A stretch of 64,000 bases of DNA from Megachile rotundata (lineage: Eukaryota > Arthropoda > Insecta > Hymenoptera > Megachilidae). The position numbers were made by a program, and so were the translations under genes. Within the stretch, counting starts at the first letter, position 1. The number at the start of each line of letters is the position of its first letter. Positions 30,716 through 47,690 of the stretch are shown one piece after another. The stretch spans positions 186,001 through 250,000 of the forward strand of contig NW_027473350.1 in the NCBI RefSeq assembly GCF_050947335.1. The letters are read 5' to 3'. The notes beneath the pieces were generated by a model. It was not told where the DNA came from. It did not search any database and saw nothing but the letters and a program-made list of their open reading frames with translations.

Positions 30716-31415
30716 GTGCAATCACAATCATACAATCGCAATCATACAATCGCAATCATACAATCACAATCATACAATCACAATCATACAATCACAATCA
30801 TACAATCGAAATCATACAATCACAATCATACAATCACAATCATACAATCGCATTCATACAATCACAATCATACCATCACAATCACACAATCACAATCATA
30901 CAATCACAATCATACAATCACAATCATACAATCGCAAGCATACAATCACAATCATACAATCATAATCATACAATCACAATCATACAATCACAATCATACA
31001 ATCCCAATCATACAATTACAATCTCCCAAATACAATCATACAATCACAATCATACACTCACAATCATTCAATCACAATCATACAATCACAATCATACGAT
31101 CACAATCATACAATTACTACTATACAATCACAATCATACAAATACCATCTTACAATCACAATCATACAATCCCAATCATACAATTACAATCTCCCAAATA
31201 CAATCATACAATCACAATCATACACTCACAATCATTCAATCACAATCATACAATCACAATCATACGATCACAATCATACAATTACTACTATACAATCACA
31301 ATCATACAAATACCCTCTTACAATCACAATCATACAATCACAATCATACAATCACAATCATACAATCACAATCATACAATCAAAATCATACAATCACAAT
31401 CATACAATCACAATC
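30716..31415 (+). repeat. M-head fragment plus module T copy 4
   Basis: About 130 bp of M head (GTGCAATC, two CGCAATC, CGAAATC), then T from CGCATTC at 30849 to 31415 (567 bp), which carries the same 168-bp internal duplication as T copy 2 (CCCAATC at 31001 and 31169). No gene. Confidence 0.78.
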
Positions 31416-33900
31416 GTGCAATCACAATCATACAATCGCAATCATACAATCGCAATCATACAATCACAATCATACAATCACAATCATACAATCACAATCA
31501 TACAATCACAATCATACAATCACAATCAAACAATCACAATCATACTACCGCAATCATACAATCACAATCATACCTTCACAATCATACAATTACAATCATA
31601 CAATCACAATCATACAATCATAATCATACAATCAAAATCATACAATCGCAATCATACTATCACAATCATACAATCAAAATCATACAATCACAATCATACA
31701 ATCACAATCATGCAATCACAATCATACAATCACAATCATACAATCACAATCATACAATCACAATCATAGTATCACAATCATACAATCACAATCATGCAAT
31801 CACAATCATACAATCACAATCATACATTCACAATCATAAAACCACAATCAGACAATCACAATCATACAATCACAATCATACTATCGCAATCATACAATCA
31901 CAATCATACCATCACAATCATACAATTACAATCATACAATCACAATCATACAATCACAATCATAAGATCACAATCATACAATCACAATCATACAATCACA
32001 ATCATACAATCGCAATCATACAATTACAATCTCCAAAATACAATATCCCAAATACAATCATACAATCAGAATCATACAATCACAATCATACAATCACAAT
32101 CATACAATCACAATCATACTATCACAATCATACAATCATAATCATACAATGACAATCATACAATCACAATCATACAATCACAATCATACAATCACAATCA
32201 TACATTCACAATCATAAAACCACAATCAGACAATCACAATCATACCATCACCATCATACAATCACAATCATACAATCATAATCATACAATTACAATCACA
32301 CAATCACAATCATACAATCACAATCATACAATCACAATCATACAATCACAATCAAACAATCACAATCATACTACCGCAATCATACAATCACAATCATACC
32401 TTCACAATCATACAATTACAATCATACAATCACAATCATACAATCATAATCATACAATCAAAATCATACAATCGCAATCATACTATCACAATCATACAAT
32501 CAAAATCATACAATCACAATCATACAATCACAATCATGCAATCACAATCATACAATCACAATCATACAATCACAATCATACAATCACAATCATACTATCA
32601 CAATCATACAATCACAATCATGCAATCACAATCATACAATCACAATCATACAATCACAATCATACAATCACAATCATACAATCACAATCATACAATCACA
32701 ATCGTACAATCACAATCATACAATCACAATCATACAATCACAATCATACAATCACAATCATACAATCACAATCATACAATCACAATCATACAATCATAAT
32801 CATATAATCACAATCATACAATCACAATCATACTATCGCAATCATACAATCACAATCATACCATCACAATCATACAATTACAATCATACAATCACAATCA
32901 TACAATCACAATCATAAGATCACAATCATACAATCACAATCATACAATCACAATCATACAATCACAATCATACAATCGCAATCATACAATTACAATCTCC
33001 AAAATACAATATCCCAAATACAATCATACAATCAGAATCATACAATCACAATCATACAATCACAATCATACAATCACAATCATACTATCACAATCATACA
33101 ATCATAATCATACAATGACAATCATACAATCACAATCATACAATCACAATCATACAATCACAATCATACATTCACAATCATAAAACCACAATCAGACAAT
33201 CACAATCATACCATCACCATCATACAATCACAATCATACAATCATAATCATACAATTACAATCACACAATCACAATCATACAATCACAATCATACAATCA
33301 CAATCATACAATCACAATCATACAATCGCAATCATACAATTACTATCTCCAAAATACAATATCCCAAATACAATCATACAATCAGAATCATACAATCACA
33401 ATCATACAATCACAATCATACAATCACAATCATACTATCACAATCATACAATCAGAATCATACAATCACAATCATACAATCGCAAGCATACAATCACAAT
33501 CATACAATCACAATCATACAATCACAATCATACAATCGCAATCATACAATTACAATCTCCCAAATACAATCATACAACCACAATCATACAATCACAATCA
33601 TACAATCACAATCATACAATCACAATCATACAATCACAATCATACAATCAGAATCGTACAATCACAATCATACAATCACAATCTTCCAGTCACAATCATA
33701 CAATCACAATCATACAATCACAACCATACAATCATAATCACACAATCACAATCATACAATCATAATCATACAATCGCAATCATACAATCGCAATCATACA
33801 ATCGCAATCATACAATCACAATCATACAATCACAATCATACAATCACAATCATACAATCAAAATCATACAATCACAATCATACAATCACAATCATACAAT
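31416..33900 (+). repeat. Short M heads, R ladder and junction block
   Basis: 31416-31780 repeats 28616 at offset 2,800. An M-head segment (CAAAC, TACCGC, ACCTTC, CAAAATC) appears again near 32350-32600. R anchors at 32044, 33010 and 33360, ATAATCATATAATC at 32797, CTTCCAG at 33683. The order is the same as at 28616-30302 but with an extra inserted R-M stretch. No gene. Confidence 0.72.
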
Positions 33901-34299
33901 CGCATTCATACAATCACAATCATACCATCACAATCACACAATCACAATCATACAATCACAATCATACAATCACAATCATACAATCGCAAGCATACAATCA
34001 CAATCATACAATCATAATCATACAATCACAATCATACAATCCCAATCATACAATTACAATCTCCCAAATACAATCATACAATCACAATCATACACTCACA
34101 ATCATTCAATCACAATCATACAATCACAATCATACGATCACAATCATACAATTACTACTATACAATCACAATCATACAAATACCATCTTACAATCACAAT
34201 CATACAATCACAATCATACAATCACAATCATACAATCACAATCATACAATCACAATCATACAATCAAAATCATACAATCACAATCATACAATCACAATC
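33901..34299 (+). repeat. Module T, copy 5
   Basis: 399 bp, the same length and marker order as T copies 1 and 6, directly upstream of M copy 2. Confidence 0.82.
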
Positions 34300-36317
34300 G
34301 TGCAATCACAATCATACAATCGCAATCATACAATCGCAATCATACAATCACAATCATACAATCACAATCATACAATCACAATCATACAATCACAATCAAA
34401 CAATCACAATCATACTACCGCAATCATACAATCACAATCATACCATCACAATCATACAATTACAATCATACAATCACAATCATACAATCATAATCATACA
34501 ATCAAAATCATACAATGGCAATCATACTATCACAATCATACAATCAAAGTCATACAATCACAATCATACAATCACAATCATGCAATCACAATCATACAAT
34601 CACAATCATACAATCACAATCATACAATCACAATCATACAATCACAATCGTGCAATCACAATCATACAATCGCAATCATACAATCGCAATCATACAATCA
34701 CAATCATACAATCACAATCATACAATCACAATCATGCAATCACAACCATACAATCACAATCATACAATCACAATCATGCAATCACAATCATACAATCACA
34801 ATCATACAATCACAATCATACAATCACAATCATACAGTCACAATCATAAAATCACAGTCATACAATCGCAATCATACAATGACAATATTACAATCACTAT
34901 CATACAATCACAATTGTACTATCGCAATCATACAATCACAATCATACCATCACCATCATACAATCACAATCATACAATCATAATCATACAATTACAATCA
35001 TACAATCACAATCGTACAATCAAAAATCATACAATCATAATCATACAATCACAATCATACAATCACAATCATACAATCACAGTCATACAATCACAATCTT
35101 ACAATCACAATCATACTATCACAATCACACAATCACAATCATACCATCGCAATCATACAATCAGAATCATACAATCACAATCATACAATCACAATCATAC
35201 AATCACAATCATACAATCACAATCATACAATCACAATCATACAATCACAATCATACAATCACAATCATAGAATCACAATCATACAATCACGATCATACAA
35301 CCACAATCAGACAATCACAATCATACAATCACAATCATACAATCACTGTCATACAATCACAGTCATACAATCACAGTCATACAATCACAATCATACTATC
35401 ACAATCATACTATCACAATCATACAATCATAATCATACAATCACAGTCATACAATCGCAATCATACAATCACAATATTACAATCACAATCATACAATCAC
35501 AATTGTACTATCGCAATCATACAATCACAATCATACCATCACCATCATACAATCACAATCATACAATCATAATCATACAACTACAATCATACAATCACAA
35601 TCATACAATCACAATCATACAATCACAATCATACAATCGCAATCATACAATCACAATCATACAATCACAATCTTACTATCACAATCATACAGTCATAATC
35701 ATACAATCACAATCATACAATCACAATCGTACAATCAAAAATCATACAATCATAATCATACAATCACAATCATACAATCACAATCATACAATCACAGTCA
35801 TACAATCACAATCTTACAATCACAATCATACTATCACAATCACACAATCACAATCATACAATCACAATCATACAATCAGAATCGTACAATCACAATCATA
35901 CAATCACAATCTTCCAGTCACAATCATACAATCACAATCTTACAATCGCAATCATACAATCGCAATCATACAATCACAATCATACAATCACTATCATACA
36001 ATCATAATCATACAATCACAATCATACAATCACAATCATACTATCGCATTCGTACAATCACAATCATACCATCACAATCATACAATTACAATCATACAAT
36101 CACAATCATACAATCACAATCATAAGATCACAATCATACAATCACAATCACACAATTACAATCATACAAACACAATCATACAATCGCAATCATACAATCG
36201 CAAGCATACAATCACAATCATACAATCATAATCATACAATCACAATCATACAATCACAATCATACAATCACAATCATACAATCACAATCATACAATCACA
36301 ATCATACAATCACAATC
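34300..36317 (+). repeat. Module M, copy 2 (2,018 bp)
   Basis: M with 98 extra bp (7 units). Part of the excess is a second GTGCAATC with two CGCAATC units near 34650, inserted between the paired markers of the head. 15-bp units at 35022 and 35737, CTTCCAG at 35911, consensus run 35164-35268. The head matches copy 1 at offset 11,764. No gene. Confidence 0.82.
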
Positions 36318-37718
36318 GTGCAATCACAATCATACAATCGCAATCATACAATCGCAATCATACAATCACAATCATACAATCACAATCATACAATCACAAT
36401 CATACAATCGCAATCAAACAATCACAATCATACTACCGCAATCATACAATCACAATCATACCATCACAATCATACAATTACAATCATACAATCACAATCA
36501 TACAACCACAATCATACAATCAAAATCATACAATCGCAATCATACTATCACAATCATACAATCAAAATCATACAATCACAATCATACAATCACAATCATA
36601 CAATCACAATCACACAACCACAATCATACAATCACAATCATACAATCATACTATCACAATCATACAATCGCAATCATACAATCGCAATCATACAATCACA
36701 ATCATACAATCACAATCATACAATCACAATCATACAATCGCAATCAAACAATCACAATCATACTACCGCAATCATACAATCACAATCATACCATCACAAT
36801 CATACAATTACAATCATACAATCACAATCATACAACCACAATCATACAATCAAAATCATACAATCGCAATCATACAATCACAATCATACAATCGCAATCA
36901 TACAATTACAATCTCCAAAATACAATATCCCAAATACAATCATACAATCAGAATCATACAATCACAATCATACAATCACAATCATACAATCACAATCATA
37001 CTATCACAATCATACAATCATAATCATACAATGACAATCATACAATCACAATCATACAATCACAATCATACAATTACAATCATACATTCACAATCATAAA
37101 ACCACAATCAGACAATCACAATCATACCATCACCATCATACAATCACAATCATACAATCATAATCATACAATTACAATCATACAATCGCAATCATACTAT
37201 CACAATCATACAATCAAAATCATACAATCACAATCATACAATCACAATCATACAATCACAATCATACTATCACAATCATACAATCAGAATCATACAATCA
37301 CAATCATACAATCGCAAGCATACAATCACAATCATACAATCACAATCATACAATCACAATCATACAATCGCAATCATACAATTACAATCTCCCAAATACA
37401 ATCATACAACCACAATCATACAATCACAATCATACAATCACAATCATACAATCACAATCATACAATCAGAATCGTACAATCACAATCATACAATCACAAT
37501 CTTCCAGTCACAATCATACAATCACAATCATACAATCACAACCATACAATCATAATCACACAATCACAATCATACAATCATAATCATACAATCGCAATCA
37601 TACAATCGCAATCATACAATCGCAATCATACAATCACAATCATACAATCACAATCATACAATCACAATCATACAATCAAAATCATACAATCACAATCATA
37701 CAATCACAATCATACAAT
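36318..37718 (+). repeat. Modules N, R and junction block, copy 2
   Basis: N is doubled here: after the 8-bp half unit at 36647 the CGCAATCAAAC-TACCGC-ACAACC series repeats. The R anchor at 36926, the ACATTCAC-ATAAAACC and ACCATCACCATC units follow, then CGCAAGC, TCCCAAAT-ACAACC and CTTCCAG at 37501. The doubled N form is shared with 44073, 49902, 56501 and 57826. No gene. Confidence 0.78.
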
Positions 37719-38117
37719 CGCATTCATACAATCACAATCATACCATCACAATCACACAATCACAATCATACAATCACAATCATACAATCACAATCATACA
37801 ATCGCAAGCATACAATCACAATCATACAATCATAATCATACAATCACAATCATACAATCCCAATCATACAATTACAATCTCCCAAATACAATCATACAAT
37901 CACAATCATACACTCACAATCATTCAATCACAATCATACAATCACAATCATACGATCACAATCATACAATTACTACTATACAATCACAATCATACAAATA
38001 CCATCTTACAATCACAATCATACAATCACAATCATACAATCACAATCATACAATCACAATCATACAATCACAATCATACAATCAAAATCATACAATCACA
38101 ATCATACAATCACAATC
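37719..38117 (+). repeat. Module T, copy 6
   Basis: 399 bp with the standard order. It lies 3,818 bp after T copy 5, so T-M-N is in direct tandem here. Confidence 0.82.
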
Positions 38118-39533
38118 GTGCAATCACAATCATACAATCGCAATCATACAATCGCAATCATACAATCACAATCATACAATCACAATCACACAATCACAAT
38201 CATACAATCACAATCAAACAATCACAATCATACTACCGCAATCATACAATCACAATCATACCATCACAATCATACAATTACAATCATACAATCACAATCA
38301 TACAATCATAATCATACAATCAAAATCATACAATGGCAATCATACTATCACAATCATACAATCAAAGTCATACAATCACAATCATACAATCACAATCATG
38401 CAATCACAATCATACAATCACAATCATACAATCACAATCATACAATCACAATCATACAATCACAATCATACTATCACAATCATACAATCACAATCATGCA
38501 ATCACAACCATACAATCACAATCATACAATCACAATCATGCAATCACAATCATACAATCACAATCATACAATCACAATCATACAATCACAATCATACAAT
38601 CACAATCATACAGTCACAATCATAAAATCACAGTCATACAATCGCAATCATACAATGACAATATTACAATCACTATCATACAATCACAATTGTACTATCG
38701 CAATCATACAATCACAATCATACCATCACCATCACACAATCACAATCATACAATCATAATCATACAATTACAATCATACAATCACAATCGTACAATCAAA
38801 AATCATACAATCATAATCATACAATCACAATCATACAATCACAATCATACAATCACAGTCATACAATCACAATCTTACAATCACAATCATACTATCACAA
38901 TCACACAATCACAATCATACCATCGCAATCATACAGTCAGAATCATACAATCACAATCATACAATCACAATCATACAATCACAATCATACAATCACAATC
39001 ATACAATCACAATCATACAATCACAATCATACAATCACAATCATAGAATCACAATCATACAATCACGATCATACAACCACAATCAGACAATCACAATCAT
39101 ACAATCACAATCATACAATCACTGCCATACAATCACAGTCATACAATCACAGTCATACAATCACAATCATACTATCACAATCATACTATCACAATCATAC
39201 AATCATAATCATACAATCACAGTCATACAATCGCAATCATACAATCACAATATTACAATCACAATCATACAATCACAATTGTACTATCGCAATCATACAA
39301 TCACAATCATACCATCACCATCATACAATCACAATCATACAATCATAATCATACAACTACAATCATACAATCACAATCATACAATCACAATCATACAATC
39401 ACAATCATACAATCACAATCATACAATCACAATCTTACTATCACAATCATACAGTCATAATCATACAATCACAATCATACAATCACAATCGTACAATCAA
39501 AAATCATACAATCATAATCATACAATCACAATC
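38118..39533 (+). repeat. Module M, copy 3, shortened (1,416 bp)
   Basis: Lacks 504 bp (36 units) relative to the 1,920-bp form. The tail with CTTCCAG is gone, and the 15-bp unit at 39499 runs quickly into GTGCAATC at 39534. 15-bp units at 38798 and 39499. Consensus run 38940-39044. No gene. Confidence 0.8.
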
Positions 39534-41964
39534 GTGCAATCACAATCATACAATCGCAATCATACAATCGCAATCATACAATCACAATCATACAATCACT
39601 ATCATACAATCATAATCATACAATCACAATCATACAATCACAATCATACTATCGCATTCGTACAATCACAATCATACCATCACAATCATACAATTACAAT
39701 CATACAATCACAATCATACAATCACAATCATACAATCACAATCATACAATCGCAATCAAACAATCACAATCATACTACCGCAATCATACAATCACAATCA
39801 TACCATCACAATCATACAATTACAATCATACAATCACAATCATACAACCACAATCATACAATCAAAATCATACAATCGCAATCATACAATCACAATCATA
39901 CAATCGCAATCATACAATTACAATCTCCAAAATACAATATCCCAAATACAATCATACAATCAGAATCATACAATCACAATCATACAATCACAATCATACA
40001 ATCACAATCATACTATCACAATCATACAATCATAATCATACAATGACAATCATACAATCACAATCATACAATCACAATCATACAATCACAATCATACATT
40101 CACAATCATAAAACCACAATCAGACAATCACAATCATACCATCACCATCATACAATCACAATCATACAATCATAATCATACAATTACAATCACACAATCA
40201 CAATCATACAATCACCATCATACAATCACAATCATACAATCACAATCATACAATCACAATCATACAATCACAATCATACAATCACAATCATAGAACCACA
40301 ATCAGACAATCACAATCATACAATCACAATCATACAATCACAATCATACAATCACAATCATACACTCACGATCATACAATCACAAACATACAATCAATAT
40401 CATACAATCACAACCATACAATCACAATCATACAATCACAATCATGCAATCACAATCATACAATCACAATCATACAATCACAATCATACAATCACAATCA
40501 TACAGTCACAATCATAAAATCACAGTCATACAATCGCAATCATACAATGACAATATTACAATCACAATCATACAATCACAATTGTACTATCGCAATCATA
40601 CAATCACAATCATACCATCACCATCATACAATCACAATCATACAATCATTATCATACAATTACAATCATACAATCACAATCGTCCAATCAAAAATGATAC
40701 AATCATAATCATACAATCACAATCATACAATCACAATCATACAATCACAGTCATACAATCACAATCTTACAATCACAATCATACTATCACAATCACACAA
40801 TCACAATCATACCATCGCAATCATACAGTCAGAATCATACAATCACAATCATACAATCACAATCATACAATCACAATCATACAATCACAATCATACAATC
40901 ACAATCATACGATCACAATCATACAATCACAATCATACAATCACAATCAAACAATCACAATCATACTACCGCAATCATACAATCACAATCATACAATCAC
41001 AATCATGCAATCACAATCATACAATCACAATCATACAATCACAATCATACAATCACAATCATACTATCACAATCATACAATCACAATCATGCAATCACAA
41101 TCATACAATCACAATCATACAATCACAATCATACAATCACAATCATACAATCACAATCATACAATCACAATCATACAATCACAATCATAGAACCACAATC
41201 AGACAATCACTATCATACAATCACAATCGTACAATCACAATCATACAATCACAATCATACAATCACAATCATACAATCACAATCATACAATCACAATCAT
41301 ACAATCACAATCATACAATCACAATCATACAATCATAATCATATAATCACAATCATACAATCACAATCATACTATCGCAATCATACAATCACAATCATAC
41401 CATCACAATCATACAATTACAATCATACAATCACAATCATACAATCACAATCATAAGATCACAATCATACAATCACAATCATACAATCACAATCATACAA
41501 TCACAATCATACAATCGCAATCATACAATTACAATCTCCAAAATACAATATCCCAAATACAATCATACAATCAGAATCATACAATCACAATCATACAATC
41601 ACAATCATACAATCACAATCATACTATCACAATCATACAATCATAATCATACAATGACAATCATACAATCACAATCATACAATCACAATCATACAATCAC
41701 AATCATACATTCACAATCATAAAACCACAATCAGACAATCACAATCATACCATCACCATCATACAATCACAATCATACAATCATAATCATACAATTACAA
41801 TCACACAATCACAATCATACAATCACAATCATACAATCACAATCATACAATCGCAATCATACAATTACTATCTGCAAAATACAATATCCCAAATACAATC
41901 ATACAATCAGAATCATACAATCACAATCATACAATCACAATCATACAATCACAATCATACTATC
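39534..41964 (+). repeat. Modules N, R, Z, S and U, copy 3
   Basis: N with a single CGCAATCAAAC series, R anchor at 39938, Z near 40371, then S with a modified 15-bp unit at 40690 (CGTCCAATC, then AAAAATGAT), an M-head-like CAAAC-TACCGC piece near 40950, ATAATCATATAATC at 41336, and R anchors at 41549 and 41885. The second anchor is preceded by TCTGCAAAAT, a variant found only here and near 53657. No gene. Confidence 0.75.
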
Positions 41965-44900
41965 ACAATCATACAATCACAATCATACGATCACAATCAT
42001 ACAATTACTACTATACAATCACAATCATACAAATACCATCTTACAATCACAATCATACAATCACAATCATACAATCACAATCATACAATCACAATCATAC
42101 AATCACAATCATACAATCAAAATCATACAATCACAATCATACAATCACAATCGTGCAATCACAATCATACAATCGCAATCATACAATCGCAATCATACAA
42201 TCACAATCATACAATCACAATCATACAATCACAATCATACAATCACAATCAAACAATCACAATCATACTACCGCAATCATACAATCACAATCATACCATC
42301 ACAATCATACAATTACAATCATACAATCACAATCATACAATCATAATCATACAATCAAAATCATACAATGGCAATCATACTATCACAATCATACAATCAA
42401 AGTCATACAATCACAATCATACAATCACAATCATGCAATCACAATCATACAATCACAATCATACAATCACAATCATACAATCACAATCATACAATCACAA
42501 TCATACTATCACAATCATACAATCACAATCATGCAATCACAACCATACAATCACAATCATACAATCACAATCATGCAATCACAATCATACAATCACAATC
42601 ATACAATCACAATCATACAATCACAATCATACAGTCACAATCATAAAATCACAGTCATACAATCGCAATCATACAATGACAATATTACAATCACTATCAT
42701 ACAATCACAATTGTACTATCGCAATCATACAATCACAATCATACCATCACCATCATACAATCACAATCATACAATCATAATCATACAATTACAATCATAC
42801 AATCACAATCGTACAATCAAAAATCATACAATCATAATCATACAATCACAATCATACAATCACAATCATACAATCACAGTCATACAATCACAATCTTACA
42901 ATCACAATCATACTATCACAATCACACAATCACAATCATACCATCGCAATCATACAGTCAGAATCATACAATCACAATCATACAATCACAATCATACAAT
43001 CACAATCATACAATCACAATCATACAATCACAATCATACAATCACAATCATACAATCACAATCATAGAATCACAATCATACAATCACGATCATACAACCA
43101 CAATCAGACAATCACAATCATACAATCACAATCATACAATCACTGTCATACAATCACAGTCATACAATCACAGTCATACAATCACAATCATACTATCACA
43201 ATCATACTATCACAATCATACAATCATAATCATACAATCACAGTCATACAATCGCAATCATACAATCACAATATTACAATCACAATCATACAATCACAAT
43301 TGTACTATCGCAATCATACAATCACAATCATACCATCACCATCATACAATCACAATCATACAATCATAATCATACAACTACAATCATACAATCACAATCA
43401 TACAATCACAATCATACAATCACAATCATACAATCACAATCTTACTATCACAATCATACAGTCATAATCATACAATCACAATCATACAATCACAATCGTA
43501 CAATCAAAAATCATACAATCATAATCATACAATCACAATCATACAATCACAATCATACAATCACAGTCATACAATCACAATCTTACAATCACAATCATAC
43601 TATCACAATCACACAATCACAATCATACAATCACAATCATACAATCAGAATCGTACAATCACAATCATACAATCACAATCTTCCAGTCACAATCATACAA
43701 TCACAATCTTACAATCGCAATCATACAATCGCAATCATACAATCACAATCATACAATCACTATCATACAATCATAATCATACAATCACAATCATACAATC
43801 ACAATCATACTATCGCATTCGTACAATCACAATCATACCATCACAATCATACAATTACAATCATACAATCACAATCATACAATCACAATCATAAGATCAC
43901 AATCATACAATCACAATCACACAATTACAATCATACAAACACAATCATACAATCGCAATCATACAATCGCAAGCATACAATCACAATCATACAATCATAA
44001 TCATACAATCACAATCATACAATCACAATCATACAATCACAATCATACAATCACAATCATACAATCACAATCGTGCAATCACAATCATACAATCGCAATC
44101 ATACAATCGCAATCATACAATCACAATCATACAATCACAATCATACAATCACAATCATACAATCGCAATCAAACAATCACAATCATACTACCGCAATCAT
44201 ACAATCACAATCATACCATCACAATCATACAATTACAATCATACATTCACAATCATACAACCACAATCATACAATCAAAATCATACAATCGCAATCATAC
44301 TATCACAATCATACAATCAAAATCATACAATCACAATCATACAATCACAATCATACAATCACAATCACACAACCACAATCATACAATCACAATCATACAA
44401 TCATACTATCACAATCATACAATCGCAATCATACAATCGCAATCATAGAATCACAATCATACAATCACAATCATACAATCACAATCATACAATCGGAATC
44501 AAACAATCACAATCATACTACCGCAATCATACAATCACAATCATACCATCACAATCATACAATTACAATCATACAATCACAATCATACAACCACAATCAT
44601 ACAATCAAAATCATACAATCGCAATCAGACAATCACAATCATACAATCGCAATCATACAATTACAATCTCCAAAATACAATATCCCAAATACAATCATAC
44701 AATCAGAATCATACAATCACAATCATACAATCACAATCATACAATCACAATCATACTATCACAATCATACAATCATAATCATACAATGACAATCATACAA
44801 TCACAATCATACAATCACAATCATACAATCACAATCATACATTCACAATCATAAAACCACAATCAGACAATCACAATCATACCATCACCATCATACAATC

Positions 44901-47690
44901 ACAATCATACAATCATAATCATACAATTACAATCACACAATCACAATCATACAATCACCATCATACAATCACAATCATACAATCACAATCATACAATCAC
45001 AATCATACAATCACAATCATACAATCACAATCATAGAACCACAATCAGACAATCACAATCATACAATCACAATCATACAATCACAATCATACAATCACAA
45101 TCATACACTCACGATCATACAATCACAAACATACAATCAATATCATACAATCACAACCATACAATCACAATCATACAATCACAATCATGCAATCACAATC
45201 ATACAATCACAATCATACAATCACAATCATACAATCACAATCATACAGTCACAATCATAAAATCATAGTCATACAATCGCAATCATACAATGACAATATT
45301 ACAATCACAATCATACAATCACAATTGTGCTATCGCAATCATACAATCACAATCATACCATCACCATCATACAATCACAATCATACAATCATTATCATAC
45401 AATTACAATCATACAATCACAATCGTCCAATCAAAAATCATACAATCATAATCATACAATCACAATCATACAATCACAATCATACAATCACAGTCATACA
45501 ATCACAATCTTACAATCACAATCATACTATCACAATCACACAATCACAATCATACCATCGCAATCATACAGTCAGAATCATACAATCACAATCATACAAT
45601 CACAATCATACAATCACAATCATACAATCACAATCATACAATCACAATCATACAATCACAATCATACAATCACAATCATACAATCACAATCATAGAATCA
45701 CAATCATACAATCACGATCATACAACCACAATCAGACAATCACAATCATACAATCACAATCATACAATCACTGCCATACAATCACAGTCATACAATCACA
45801 GTCATACAATCACAATCATACTATCACAATCATACTATCACAATCATACAATCATAATCATACAATCACAGTCATACAATCGCAATCATACAATCACAAT
45901 ATTACAATCACAATCATACAATCACAATTGTACTATCGCAATCATACAATCACAATCATACCATCACCATCGTACAATCACAATCATACAATCATAATCA
46001 TACAATTACAATCATACAATCACAATCATACAATCACAATCATACAATCACAATCATACAATCACAATCTTACTATCACAATCATACAGTCATAATCATA
46101 CAATCACAATCATACAATCACAATCGTACAATCACAATCACACAATCACAATCATACTATCACAATCATACAATCATACTATCACAATCATACAATCACA
46201 ATTATGCAATCACAATCATACAATCATAATCAGACAATGACAATCATACAATCACAATCGTACAATCACAATCATACAATCACAATCATACAATCACAAT
46301 CATACAATCACAATCATACAATCACAATCATACAATCACAATCATACAATCACAATCATAGAACCACAATCAGACAATCACAATCATACAATCACAATCG
46401 TAAAATCACAATGATACAATCACAGTCATACGATCACAGTCATACAATCACAATCATACTATCACAATCATACAATCACAATCATACAATCACAATCATA
46501 CAATCGCAATCATACAATCACAATCACACAATCACAATCATACAATCGCAATCATACAGTCACAATCATACAATCACAATCATACAGTCAGAATCATACT
46601 ATCGCAATCATACGATCACAATCATACCATCACAATCATACAATCACAACCATACAATCAGAATCATAAAATCACAACCATACAATCATAATCATACAAT
46701 CACAATCATACAATCGCAATCATACAATCACAATATTACAATCACAATCATACAATCACAATCGTACTATCGCAATCATACAATCACAATCATACCATCA
46801 CCATCATACAATCACAATCATACAATCATAATCATACAATTACAATCATACAATCACAATCATACAATCACAATCATACAATCACAATCATACAATCACA
46901 ATCATACAATCGCAATCATGCAATTACAATCTCCAAAATACAATCTCCCAAATACAATCATACAATCACAATCATACAATCACAATCATACAATCACAAT
47001 CATACAATCACAATCATACTATCACAATGATACAATCATAATCATACAATCACAGTCATACAATCACAATCGTACAATCACAGTCATACAATCACAATCT
47101 TACAATCACAATCGTACTATCACAATCACACAATCACAATCATACAATCACAATCATACAATCACAATCATAGAACCACAATCAGACAATCACTATCATA
47201 CAATCACAATCGTACAATCACAATCATACAATCACAATCATACAATCACAATCATACAATCACAATCATACAATCACAATCATACAATCACAATCATACA
47301 ATCATAATCATATAATCACAATCATACAATCACAATCATACTATCGCAATCATACAATCACAATCATACCATCACAATCATACAATTACAATCATACAAT
47401 CACAATCATACAATCACAATCATAAGATCACAATCATACAATCACAATCATACAATCACAATCATACAATCACAATCATACAATCACAATCATACAATCG
47501 CAATCATACAATTACAATCTCCAAAATACAATATCCCAAATACAATCATACAATCAGAATCATACAATCACAATCATACAATCACAATCATACAATCACA
47601 ATCATACTATCACAATCATACAATCATAATCATACAATGACAATCATACAATCACAATCATACAATCACAATCATACAATCACAATCATA
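41965..47690 (+). repeat. Higher-order repeat, 5.8-kb copy 1 (T tail-M4-N4-R-Z-S-V-W2-U-R)
   Basis: Starts in the right half of T, continues through M copy 4 (42153-44072, exactly 1,920 bp), doubled N (44073), R (44681), Z (near 45108), S (45187), V (half unit 46175), W copy 2 (46204), U (47305) and R (47532). It matches 47791-53491 at offset 5,829, falling to 5,801 inside W, where this copy has two extra units. No gene. Confidence 0.85.
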
